Assembly (NCBI GenBank): GCA_947631585.1
Contig: CANRLY010000099.1
Span: 1 to 7,154 of the forward strand
Reading direction: 5' to 3'
DNA: 7,154 bases
Source of the DNA: an uncultured Clostridia bacterium
GTDB taxonomy: Bacteria; Bacillota; Clostridia; Oscillospirales; Ruminococcaceae
Shown: positions 1 to 6,404 of the stretch, in pieces
Position numbering within the stretch: the first letter of the stretch is position 1
Layout: every line of letters starts with the position of its first letter
Position numbers and translations under genes: made by a program
Notes under the pieces: generated by a model
Seen by the model: only the letters and a program-made list of their open reading frames with translations
The model's database searches: none
Told to the model about the DNA's origin: nothing

Positions 1-4
1 GCTA

Positions 5-35
5 TTAGCATTTGGCGGAAAAGTTTAAATATAAT
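5..35 (+). promoter_or_regulatory. Tentative promoter of the MFS transporter gene
   Basis: A perfect TATAAT lies at 30-35, about 30 nt upstream of the transporter start. The best -35 candidate is TTAGCA at 5-10, but the spacer is 19 bp, longer than the ideal 17. The -10 is convincing and the -35 is weak. The window begins only a few bases upstream, so other elements may be cut off. Confidence 0.35.
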
Positions 36-64
36 AGGTAAATTCTGAAAATGAGGGTCTTGAT

Positions 65-1312
65 ATGAAGCTGGATTACAAGCACACGCTGGCTGCCTGC
101 TATCTGGGGTACATTGCACAGGCAGTGGTGAACAACCTGCCGCCTTTGCTGTTTGTGACGTTTTCACGGCAGTTCGGCGTTTCTATAGAGAAGATAGCTG
201 TGCTGATAACGGTGAATTTTGTCGTTCAGATAGCGATAGATATTGCGGCTGCCGCTTTTGTGGGAAAGCTGGGCTACAGGGTCTGCGGACTTATGGGCTG
301 CGCTGCGAATATTCTGGGACTGGCTGCGCTGGGAACTCTGCCTTTTGCAATAGACCCGTTTGTGGGGATAGCGGCGGCAATGATGTTAAACGCCATAGGC
401 GGCGGAATGATGGAAGTGATAGTCAGCCCAATGGTGGAAGCCCTCCCCGGAGAGCAGAAGTCCTCGGCGATGAGCCTGCTTCACAGCTTTTACTGCTGGG
501 GGCAGGTGGGAGTAGTGCTGCTGTCCACCGGATACTTTGTTACCGCAGGGATAGAAAACTGGCGGTTTTTGCCGCTTATCTGGGCAGTGATACCCCTGGC
601 GGACATGGCGATGTTTGCGGTCGTGCCAATAAGAACGCTGGAGGAGACCACTGAGAAGCTGCCGCTGAGAAAGCTGTTTTCCATGAAGATCTTCTGGCTG
701 CTGGCGCTGCTGATGGTATGTTCCGGGGCGTCGGAAATGGCTGTGTCTCAATGGTCGTCGCTGTTTGCGGAACTGGGTCTGAAAGTGGATAAGTCGGTGG
801 GTGACATACTTGGGCCTTGCGCATTTGCTGCGCTGATGGGCAGCGCAAGGGCGTTTTTCGGTATAAAAGGCGGAAAATTCCCGCTGAAAAAGGCGTTGGC
901 GATATCAGGGACGATGTGCGTGGCAAGCTACTGCCTGACGGTGTTTTCGCCCTATCCGCTGCTGTCACTTGCCGGCTGCGCCCTGACCGGTTGCTTTGTG
1001 GGGATAATGTGGCCGGGAGTGTACAGTCTGTCGGCGCAGCTGTGTCCCGGCGGTGCAACTGCCATGTTTGCAATGCTTGCCCTTGCCGGCGACGCAGGCT
1101 GTGCATTAGGACCGTCTCTGGTGGGCGCAGTTTCAGACAGGGTAACTTCGGGAGCGCTGCCTGAGCTTTTTAAAAACGATATTTTTTCCGGCTTGGGAAC
1201 AGAGCAGATATCACTCCGGCAGGGAATAATGGCTGGCGCAGTGTTTCCGCTGGTGTTTGCGGCTGTGACGATAATTTTGTGTCTGAGAAAGCGTAAAACT
1301 CAAAAAGGCTGA
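65..1312 (+). CDS. MFS transporter, 12-TM, resembling the FHS (fucose:H+ symporter-like) group
   Basis: This 415-aa protein is almost entirely hydrophobic, with about 12 predicted membrane helices, matching the usual MFS length of roughly 400 aa. A cytoplasmic loop around residues 188-208 (acidic then basic) splits it into two six-helix halves. The conserved-looking segments are G112-G113-G114 to E117 in helix 4, the S121-P122...E125 stretch, L139-H140 with G146 in helix 5, and E224 to W230 at the start of the second half. This E-to-W arrangement and the helix 4/5 pattern recall FHS-type sugar transporters; that subfamily call is from memory and is the weaker part. The C-terminus is short and basic. 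The start is supported by GAGGG at 53-57 with 7-nt spacing. The substrate cannot be inferred, since no metabolic gene is adjacent. The gene is convergent with the sigma/propeller operon and probably monocistronic. Confidence 0.88.
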   Translation: MKLDYKHTLAACYLGYIAQAVVNNLPPLLFVTFSRQFGVSIEKIAVLITVNFVVQIAIDIAAAAFVGKLGYRVCGLMGCAANILGLAALGTLPFAIDPFVGIAAAMMLNAIGGGMMEVIVSPMVEALPGEQKSSAMSLLHSFYCWGQVGVVLLSTGYFVTAGIENWRFLPLIWAVIPLADMAMFAVVPIRTLEETTEKLPLRKLFSMKIFWLLALLMVCSGASEMAVSQWSSLFAELGLKVDKSVGDILGPCAFAALMGSARAFFGIKGGKFPLKKALAISGTMCVASYCLTVFSPYPLLSLAGCALTGCFVGIMWPGVYSLSAQLCPGGATAMFAMLALAGDAGCALGPSLVGAVSDRVTSGALPELFKNDIFSGLGTEQISLRQGIMAGAVFPLVFAAVTIILCLRKRKTQKG

Positions 1313-1323
1313 AAATAAAAACA

Positions 1324-1350
1324 GTCCGGCGATGTGAGTTCATGCCGGAC
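1324..1350. terminator. Bidirectional intrinsic terminator between convergent genes
   Basis: A perfect 7-bp stem, GTCCGGC (1324-1330) with GCCGGAC (1344-1350), can gain three more pairs from ATG/CAT (1332-1334 with 1341-1343) after a one-base bulge. On the plus strand it is followed by CGTTTTATTT. On the minus strand it is followed by TGTTTTTATTTT. It lies 11 nt after the MFS stop and 15 nt beyond the stop of the minus-strand propeller gene, so it can end both transcripts. Confidence 0.82.
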
Positions 1351-1365
1351 CGTTTTATTTCCGTG

Positions 1366-3276
1366 TTATTCAAGCGTATATTCAGCCTCGATACTGCCGC
1401 TGCTCAATGACACTTCCTTGACTACATTCGATAAGAACACATATATCGTGTCGTCGTAATTCAGCGCTTTGCAGATAACGTCCTCTGTGTGAACGCCCTC
1501 AAAGGTCACTTTGGTTTCAAGTTCCATGCCGGAGAAGCTATTCGCTCTCACAAAGATATACTCAGGCTTGCCGTCCTCTGAGCAGGGGAAGCCTATCACG
1601 CCGGAACGAGAGTCGGAGTAAATACCGCCGTCAACGGTGAGAGTATCTATATCCGCCCCCGGCGATAACCTGGCTGATTCCAGATAACTGCCATTTTCCT
1701 GCTGCTGATACATATAGATAAGCGTGCCGTTCTCCGGGTCGTTGGGGTCTGAACCAACGCTCACTAGGCTGTCTGAGCCATAGGGGAATGTACACATACG
1801 CAAGTATGGCATCGCCCCCACCGATGTCGGGACCTGATATGGCTGGGAGGGATCTGAAAGGTCAAAGAACAGTGGGTCATCTGAGCCGTAGGTGAGAATG
1901 TAAGCGAAGTTCCCGTCAAATTTCACTCCGCTGATATAGCTGCCTTCGCCGAAGCCCTCAGTTGAACCTTCCAGCTCAAGACCGGAGTAGAAAAGCACAT
2001 AGATCTTGTTCATGCCGTCGGAGTCGTCGGTTGCGGCTACCCGAAGATAATTGGTGTATTCGTTAAGGCAGCTGCTGTCGGTTATCCTGCCGTCAAAAGC
2101 GAAGCTGCCGGTTATCTTCACATCATAGGGATCAGCCTGGAATACTATGCTGAACAGTTCCGACCGGCAGCCCTGTCCCATATATGTGGCGGTGGATATA
2201 TAAAGTCCTGATCTGCCGAAATAAGCGGTCACGCTGTCGCCGCCGAAAATGCTCAGATAGCGGCAGGACAGGGATTCGCCGAAGTTGCTGCTTATCACGC
2301 CTATGTTGGTGACACATTCGCCTGTCAGGGAGCTGCAAAATCTGGTATTTATATCGTACTGGTTGGAAGATTCTGAAAGGTCGGCTTCATTGCCGGAGTA
2401 GTGGTAATAGTATCCGGGCAGCTGACCGGAAAGAGCGTCCGGGGTCGTCAGTTCTATCTCGCTGAGGGAGCTTTGGGTTACCAGGTAAAAATCAAAATCC
2501 ACCAGGCGCAGGTCTACCAGAGAGCCGCTCTGGGAATATTCCGCAAACCGTGTGAACATGGCAGTGTTGTAGCCGTCCAGGTGGGTGGTATAGCCAGTGT
2601 CGGAATTTTTGGTGGTGTAAGCTACAAATAACGAGCCGCCGGTGAGAATTATCTGCGGTTGACCGACCAGCTGTCCGCCGGTGATATTTGTTTCGGCAAT
2701 TGTAATAAGTTCGCCGCTGCTGCCTTTTCTCAGCACATATATCATATTATCGCCGGTCGCATAATAAATATTGTACTCATCTGCTGCTAGGCTGGACGGC
2801 AGGGCATAGCCGTTGCTGCCCTCCGGGGACTCCATGGCTGCAAGGCGGTCGTTACGGGTGCTGACGCCGGATATCTGTATCGGGTGGTTTACATCTTCGT
2901 AGGTCTGGTCGTGCTGCTGGCTGTTGAGTTTGAGCTGCTCTATCTGGTCAAACAACTTCCGCTCGTCATCGGCAGGCTCTGAGTCGTTTTCAACTGCCGG
3001 CAAGGTGGAAGTTTTGACCGACTTATCCGACTTATCTGTGTAGATGTCCGTATCGGGCTGAGGAGCGAATCTCAGTGCGGCGGCTGCTGTTACCGCCACG
3101 ATAGCAATACAGGCTGCCAGAGCTGCCGCCATGGAGAACACGCCCGTATGTCTGACCGGCTTTTCATCGCAGCTTTTTATAAGCTCGGAAATATTTTCCG
3201 GCTTCAGCGACTTTGGCACGGGAAAATCTTTTTCCAAGGCGTTTCTGATCTTTTTGCTGCTTTTAAAATCACTCAT
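1366..3276 (-). CDS. Membrane-anchored beta-propeller protein, probable anti-sigma factor/sensor for the adjacent ECF sigma
   Basis: The 636-aa protein has three parts. Residues 1-46 are a basic cytoplasmic segment containing P21-K-S-L-K-P-E-N-I29, a pattern I recall at the N-terminus of Firmicute propeller proteins encoded beside sigma factors. Residues about 47-69 form one Ala-rich membrane helix. The rest is extracytoplasmic: an acidic, Gln-rich linker (about 75-130) followed by repeated beta-strand patterns. Residues 405-478 carry the signature of the C-terminal beta-propeller family (COG4880/PF09826 type): NEYTNYLRVAATD (405-417), then VKFDGNFAYILTYGSDDPLF (451-470), then DLSDPSQP (472-479). 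Several cysteines (314, 321, 338, 370, 403) could form disulfides outside the cell. There is no zinc anti-sigma H-x3-C-x2-C motif. The gene starts 12 nt after the sigma factor stop, with AAAGGA and 6-nt spacing, so the pair is almost certainly co-transcribed. The propeller assignment is good; the anti-sigma role is inferred from topology and context. Confidence 0.85.
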   Translation of the reverse strand: MSDFKSSKKIRNALEKDFPVPKSLKPENISELIKSCDEKPVRHTGVFSMAAALAACIAIVAVTAAAALRFAPQPDTDIYTDKSDKSVKTSTLPAVENDSEPADDERKLFDQIEQLKLNSQQHDQTYEDVNHPIQISGVSTRNDRLAAMESPEGSNGYALPSSLAADEYNIYYATGDNMIYVLRKGSSGELITIAETNITGGQLVGQPQIILTGGSLFVAYTTKNSDTGYTTHLDGYNTAMFTRFAEYSQSGSLVDLRLVDFDFYLVTQSSLSEIELTTPDALSGQLPGYYYHYSGNEADLSESSNQYDINTRFCSSLTGECVTNIGVISSNFGESLSCRYLSIFGGDSVTAYFGRSGLYISTATYMGQGCRSELFSIVFQADPYDVKITGSFAFDGRITDSSCLNEYTNYLRVAATDDSDGMNKIYVLFYSGLELEGSTEGFGEGSYISGVKFDGNFAYILTYGSDDPLFFDLSDPSQPYQVPTSVGAMPYLRMCTFPYGSDSLVSVGSDPNDPENGTLIYMYQQQENGSYLESARLSPGADIDTLTVDGGIYSDSRSGVIGFPCSEDGKPEYIFVRANSFSGMELETKVTFEGVHTEDVICKALNYDDTIYVFLSNVVKEVSLSSGSIEAEYTLE

Positions 3277-3288
3277 GTTGTTTCCTTT

Positions 3289-3780
3289 CTATTGTATCTC
3301 GTGTTCAAGCTGATCTGTTCTGAGCTTTTTTCTTGCCCGGAGCAGGTGGCTTCTGACGGTCGAAGAGTTCATGCCTGTGATCTCGGATATCTCCTGAGAA
3401 GTCATGTTGTTTATGACCGAAAGGCTGAATACCGTTCTTTCGTTTTCGTTCAGCACCTTTAAAGCGTCCAGGACTTCCACTCCGCTGAAGTCGCTGATAA
3501 ACACTTCCTGGCGATCGGACTCCTCCGGTCTGCGGCGGAGCTCACGGTAGATATATTTCAGTTTACGGTCAAGTATCTTGAATATCCAGCTTTTGAACCG
3601 CTTATAATCACGGAGTTTCCGGAAGCCTTTATAGGCGTCCAGCACCGCCTCGCTCACAGCGTCCTCGGCGTTGTCCGGGTCGCCCAGCCGTGACAGCGCA
3701 TAGTAGTACAGATCGCTGTAGACTTCGGAATAAAGCTTGGTGAATGTCAAAGCCGGATCGTTGTTGTCGGCAATATCCAT
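3289..3780 (-). CDS. ECF-type RNA polymerase sigma factor (sigma-70 family)
   Basis: The 163-aa protein has the size and two-domain layout of an ECF sigma factor. Region 2 spans about residues 12-83, with D37-AEDAVSEAV-type helix 2.2 residues and the F63-x-S-W65-I-F-K-I segment that ends region 2 in this family. A short linker (84-102) leads into region 4 (about 103-155). There N-E-N-E-R-T-V-F precedes a helix-turn-helix, T127-SQEISEITG then S139-STVRSHLLRARKKL, which would read the -35 element. The start has a strong GAGGTGA ribosome binding site 6 nt upstream. The downstream gene is the membrane propeller protein, its likely regulator. Target promoters are unknown, and I could not find a convincing ECF-type autoregulatory promoter upstream. 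Confidence 0.93.
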   Translation of the reverse strand: MDIADNNDPALTFTKLYSEVYSDLYYYALSRLGDPDNAEDAVSEAVLDAYKGFRKLRDYKRFKSWIFKILDRKLKYIYRELRRRPEESDRQEVFISDFSGVEVLDALKVLNENERTVFSLSVINNMTSQEISEITGMNSSTVRSHLLRARKKLRTDQLEHEIQ

Positions 3781-3825
3781 ACGCCGTCACCTCATTTTCA
3801 GAAACGTTTCATATACTTAGTGTGA

Positions 3826-3854
3826 ATTTTAAGGCAGTTCGTTGCAGTTAAACA
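3826..3854 (-). promoter_or_regulatory. Tentative promoter of the sigma/propeller operon
   Basis: On the minus strand, TGTTTA (3854-3849) and TAAAAT (3831-3826) are separated by 17 bp. This resembles a housekeeping promoter with a poor -35. It would start transcription near 3819, about 40 nt before the sigma factor start. The region is AT-rich, so a chance match is quite possible. Confidence 0.28.
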
Positions 3855-3874
3855 TAAAAATTCACAAAATAATA

Positions 3875-3902
3875 AGGTCTCCGTAACATTTCACGGAGAC
3901 CT
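3875..3902 (-). terminator. Intrinsic terminator of the J-like membrane protein gene
   Basis: AGGTCTCCGT (3875-3884) and ACGGAGACCT (3893-3902) form a perfect 10-bp stem with an 8-nt loop. Read on the minus strand, the stem is followed by TATTATTTTGTG, a U-rich tail. It lies 22 nt past the stop of the minus-strand gene at 3925 and before the sigma operon, so it isolates the two transcription units. The other side has no T-run, so it should act on the minus strand only. Confidence 0.9.
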
Positions 3903-3924
3903 GCATCAAATTCAAGCTTTCAAG

Positions 3925-5220
3925 CTATCTGCTTCCGCTCTTGAAAAAGTCCTTTACCGCATCTATGACCTTTTCAATGATAGGTCCTACCACGTCCCAT
4001 ATCTCCTCCCGGAATGTGTAGCCGATGGTCGCACAGATGGCGACGATTATAAGGAATACCACGAATTTCAGCAGGAACTTATTGCGTTTCAGACCTTTTT
4101 CTTTATTGGTGAAATCCATATTTCCCGAAAAGCTCTCACGCATTTCAGAGGAAGCCCTGCCTTCCAGCTGGGGATTGAGCATATCGGAGATATCAACGTT
4201 ATATACCTTTTTCTCTTCTTTAGCCGGGTCGATCTCATACGGGGAATCAAGCCTTGAGGAGTCGAAGTTCTTGGAGTTTACGCTGTCCATAGTAAGCTCC
4301 ACGTCCTCCTCCTTGCCCAGGTTTCCGTTGCCAAAGACTTTTGTGGTGTCCACCGATTTAATTACCTGGTTTCTTGCACGGTTGGACTCGATCATTCTGT
4401 TGAGGGCTTCGGTATAGATATTTTCTTCCTCCACGCCCTCCAGCAGGTCAACTGAATGAGTCTCCTCCTTGTCGGCGGCTTCTGAGGGTTTAGGGGTATC
4501 CAGGTCGGGGGGAACGAGCAGGCTGACTTCCGGCATGGCGGGAGTTTTTCTTCCGGAGGTTTTTTTCTGCTTCTTGTCGGCGTTTTCAAGTTCGGACATG
4601 AAAGTTGACACGTCGCCGTCGAACAAAGCGATGGAAAGCACTTCGGAAGCGGTGGCACATTCCATAGAACCTCTTACCATTTCTTTCAGGGGGAAGAGGA
4701 TAATTTCGCAGAAAGTATTATAAAAACCTTTAAGGCTGTCCATATCGTTCTCGTAGACCGGCTTTGGGAAGCGGTGGTCGAAAAGGGTAGCCCACTGGTC
4801 GGGAGTGGAGCAGATGAGCAGGTCGATATGCTTTGCGATCTTGAACCAGAGGTTTTTCTGGAAAAGATTTTTATCGTTGATTATGAGCCACATATAGCAG
4901 CTGAGGAATTTGTCATAGCTGTCTATATTCGAGATCTGAATGGCAATGTCAGCCTGGGAAAGGCTTACCGCATAGAGACTTTCCGAGAAAGCAAAGCATT
5001 TGTAAACGTCGCCTTCCAGTTTGGAATAGGCAGCCGGAAGGGAGTCGGAATTGCGCTGGAAAGGCGGCAGGGACGGGAAGTCGAACGGCGACTTATATGT
5101 ATTGATAGTGCCGTCTTCGCACATGGCAAGGAGCTTTTTATATGTCTCGTCTATCTGTTCCTGAGTTGAATCTACAGCTACTCCCAGCACACGGTATGGG
5201 TTATAAGCGAACAGTTCCAT
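3925..5220 (-). CDS. Tail-anchored membrane protein with HPD-less J-domain-like N-terminus; function unknown
   Basis: Numbering is from ATG at 5220 (431 aa). Residues 7-14 read NPYRVLGV, the classic opening of a J-domain, followed by an amphipathic helix (about 18-35). The HPD tripeptide is absent; in its place is F46-D-F-P-S-L51-PPFQR, then a helix with K67-LEGDVYKCFAF. I recall similar HPD-less, FP-x-L-containing proteins among Bacteroidetes and Firmicutes hypotheticals, so this is unlikely to be a working DnaJ that stimulates Hsp70. Residues about 90-215 are mostly helical and uncharacterised. A low-complexity acidic linker (about 215-375) leads to basic GLKRNK, one membrane helix (383-401) and a 30-residue amphipathic tail. 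The positive-inside rule puts the large N-terminus in the cytoplasm. The start is uncertain: ATG 5259 has GGGAG only 1 nt upstream, TTG 5250 has that GGGAG at 9 nt, and ATG 5220 has GGCGGA at about 6-7 nt and gives the most J-like N-terminus. Confidence 0.85.
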   Translation of the reverse strand: MELFAYNPYRVLGVAVDSTQEQIDETYKKLLAMCEDGTINTYKSPFDFPSLPPFQRNSDSLPAAYSKLEGDVYKCFAFSESLYAVSLSQADIAIQISNIDSYDKFLSCYMWLIINDKNLFQKNLWFKIAKHIDLLICSTPDQWATLFDHRFPKPVYENDMDSLKGFYNTFCEIILFPLKEMVRGSMECATASEVLSIALFDGDVSTFMSELENADKKQKKTSGRKTPAMPEVSLLVPPDLDTPKPSEAADKEETHSVDLLEGVEEENIYTEALNRMIESNRARNQVIKSVDTTKVFGNGNLGKEEDVELTMDSVNSKNFDSSRLDSPYEIDPAKEEKKVYNVDISDMLNPQLEGRASSEMRESFSGNMDFTNKEKGLKRNKFLLKFVVFLIIVAICATIGYTFREEIWDVVGPIIEKVIDAVKDFFKSGSR

Positions 5221-5317
5221 TACTGTTCCGCCGAGTCTGTCTGTTGCCAAAATGATCATCTCCCAAGCGAAAAATTAATTTATGCTTAAACAAATTAATA
5301 AATACTATTAAAATTAT

Positions 5318-5347
5318 TATATATTAATACAGCACTATATTTATCAA
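5318..5347 (-). promoter_or_regulatory. Tentative promoter of the J-like membrane protein gene
   Basis: On the minus strand, TTGATA (5347-5342) is followed after 18 bp by TATATA (5323-5318). A TATAAT at 5321-5316 overlaps it, with a longer 20-bp spacing. Transcription would begin near 5311, leaving a leader of about 90 nt. The surrounding AT-richness produces many similar matches, so confidence is low. Confidence 0.35.
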
Positions 5348-5466
5348 ATTTTTATGTCGTATAAATTAGAAATATATGAACAAAAACTTTTTGCGGTAAA
5401 AATTAATAAGAAAAATTTAATTTTCTTTAAGTAAAGTTAAAATAATGAAAAAAATTTCGGATTTAT

Positions 5467-5495
5467 TTGCTTTTTTTATGGGAATGTATTATAAT
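5467..5495 (+). promoter_or_regulatory. Housekeeping-type promoter of the rightward operon
   Basis: TTGCTT (5467-5472), a 17-bp spacer and a perfect TATAAT (5490-5495) give a good vegetative promoter. An A/T-rich stretch just upstream could act as an UP element. The predicted start near 5502 leaves a leader of about 87 nt before the ATG at 5589. Confidence 0.65.
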
Positions 5496-5513
5496 AATAT
5501 GAGGTGAAGTTTG

Positions 5514-5550
5514 CCGCTGCCGGCGGTCTGCACGGCAGGACAGGCAGCGG
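5514..5550 (+). promoter_or_regulatory. GC-rich 5' leader hairpin
   Basis: CCGCTGCC (5514-5521) pairs perfectly with GGCAGCGG (5543-5550) across a 21-nt loop, inside the predicted untranslated leader. An alternative inner stem, TGCCG (5518-5522) with CGGCA (5533-5537), uses part of the same 5' arm. No U-run follows, so it is not a simple terminator. It could stabilise the mRNA or affect translation; no known riboswitch class is recognised. Confidence 0.5.
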
Positions 5551-5588
5551 AGTAACGTAGTTGAGTAAAATTTTAAGGCGGTGACTAT

Positions 5589-6353
5589 ATGGGTCTGTTC
5601 GGAAAAAAGAAAAGCAAGCTCCCCCCACCGGAGACCGGACCTGTCAGGAGCGCAACGCCGGTCAAGCCGGAAGCCCCTGCGGAGTTTGAATCTGCCAGCA
5701 TGAAAAAGGTGAGCGATCTTTCGCCTGATTCTTTTGCTGCGCCGAAGATATTCAACGGACCAAGGGGAATAAATCCGAAAGTACTGGAAAAGAGCATGGA
5801 GCAGCTTGCCGTTGAACTGAAAGAGCGTGACGAGCGTGAACCGCAGCATTACATGATAGAGGGCATCTCGGAAAAGGCTATGGACGCCGCCGGCTCACGG
5901 TTTGAAGATACAGTAAAGGAGATCCGTGACAAGGAGAGCAAGGTGGTCTACGGGCGGATAGCTGCGGCTGACGAGTCGGACATCGAGGAGAAAGTGCAGG
6001 CTCTTTCGGAGCAGTACGATTACCTGACCAGCGATGACGGCGAGGAGATAGATTACGGGTTCGGCGTTATCTCTGAGGAGGAGTTCCGCAGCAAGCTGGA
6101 AGCTTTCGATATGGAGCGTGCAGCAAAACGGCAGGATATCATTAATTCCATGCCGGGGCTGACTTCTGCGCAGAAAGAAAAGATCAAGGAGTTCTTTGAT
6201 GAGGACGTAATGGCAAAGCCGATAGATTATGTGAACAGTATCCCTGAACTGAAGCAGAAAGACCTGGACGAGATACGAAAGAAGCTGGAGAGGATATATG
6301 CTTTGGAAAGGGAAAAAGACCCCAAGATCAAAATGGAGAGCGCAGACCAATAA
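5589..6353 (+). CDS. Uncharacterised soluble, highly charged 254-aa protein
   Basis: I do not recognise this protein. It has no membrane segment or signal peptide. It begins MGLFGKKKSK, a short hydrophobic-plus-basic N-terminus, followed by a Pro-rich, probably disordered stretch (residues 11-60). The remainder is rich in Glu, Lys and Asp and is predicted mainly helical, with an acidic segment near 149-155. Two similar units near the C-terminus, DIINSMPGL...IKEFF (183-204) and DYVNSIPEL...IRKKL (213-233), look like an internal duplication of a short helical motif. The start is supported by AAGGCGGTGA at 5575-5584, a near-perfect ribosome binding site with 7-nt spacing. It is the first gene of a probable operon with the 172-aa gene and the cyclophilin, and is divergent from the J-like membrane protein gene. 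A cytoplasmic scaffold or adaptor would fit the composition, but that is a guess. Confidence 0.82.
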   Translation: MGLFGKKKSKLPPPETGPVRSATPVKPEAPAEFESASMKKVSDLSPDSFAAPKIFNGPRGINPKVLEKSMEQLAVELKERDEREPQHYMIEGISEKAMDAAGSRFEDTVKEIRDKESKVVYGRIAAADESDIEEKVQALSEQYDYLTSDDGEEIDYGFGVISEEEFRSKLEAFDMERAAKRQDIINSMPGLTSAQKEKIKEFFDEDVMAKPIDYVNSIPELKQKDLDEIRKKLERIYALEREKDPKIKMESADQ

Positions 6354-6404
6354 TTCAGGTTTATCATGAAAATAAGAATATAAGAAAGAAAGGACAGATA
6401 TCTG

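Larger units (their letters stand above)
5221..5588. other. AT-rich divergent intergenic region
   Basis: This gap of about 370 bp separates two divergently transcribed units. From about 5271 to 5500 it is overwhelmingly A and T, far above the flanking genes. From 5511 to 5550 it turns abruptly GC-rich, within the leader of the rightward operon. Besides the two promoters and the leader hairpin listed separately, I see a short dyad CTTTA-AG-TAAAG at 5425-5436 that could be an operator. I find no tRNA, recognised riboswitch or credible small gene here. Confidence 0.8.

Noticed and set aside
1..64. End of an upstream gene
   Set aside because: Too little sequence to assign a coding frame; the segment instead looks like a promoter and leader.
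386..1106. Long minus-strand open frames inside the MFS gene
   Set aside because: They are antisense to a clear transporter, have Arg/Pro/Ser/His-rich low-complexity products, and lack ribosome sites.
3131..3462. Plus-strand frames across the sigma/propeller junction
   Set aside because: They are antisense to two well-supported proteins and show no recognisable motif.
3801..3810. Perfect palindrome GAAACGTTTC in the sigma operon leader
   Set aside because: A 10-bp perfect palindrome is expected several times by chance in 7 kb, and no second copy or flanking symmetry was found.
3780..3850. ECF-type autoregulatory promoter upstream of the sigma gene (TGAAAC or TGCAAC as -35)
   Set aside because: Neither hexamer has a CGT-type -10 at 16-17 bp spacing.
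5511..5555. Possible 14-codon leader peptide starting at TTG 5511 after GAGGTGA (5501-5507)
   Set aside because: The predicted transcription start is near 5502, so the ribosome site would sit at the extreme 5' end of the RNA; the start is TTG and the peptide has no run of regulatory codons.
6395..6404. Perfect palindrome CAGATATCTG filling the gap between ribosome site and ATG of the 172-aa gene
   Set aside because: Same chance argument; as RNA it could form only a very short stem with an unfavourable loop.
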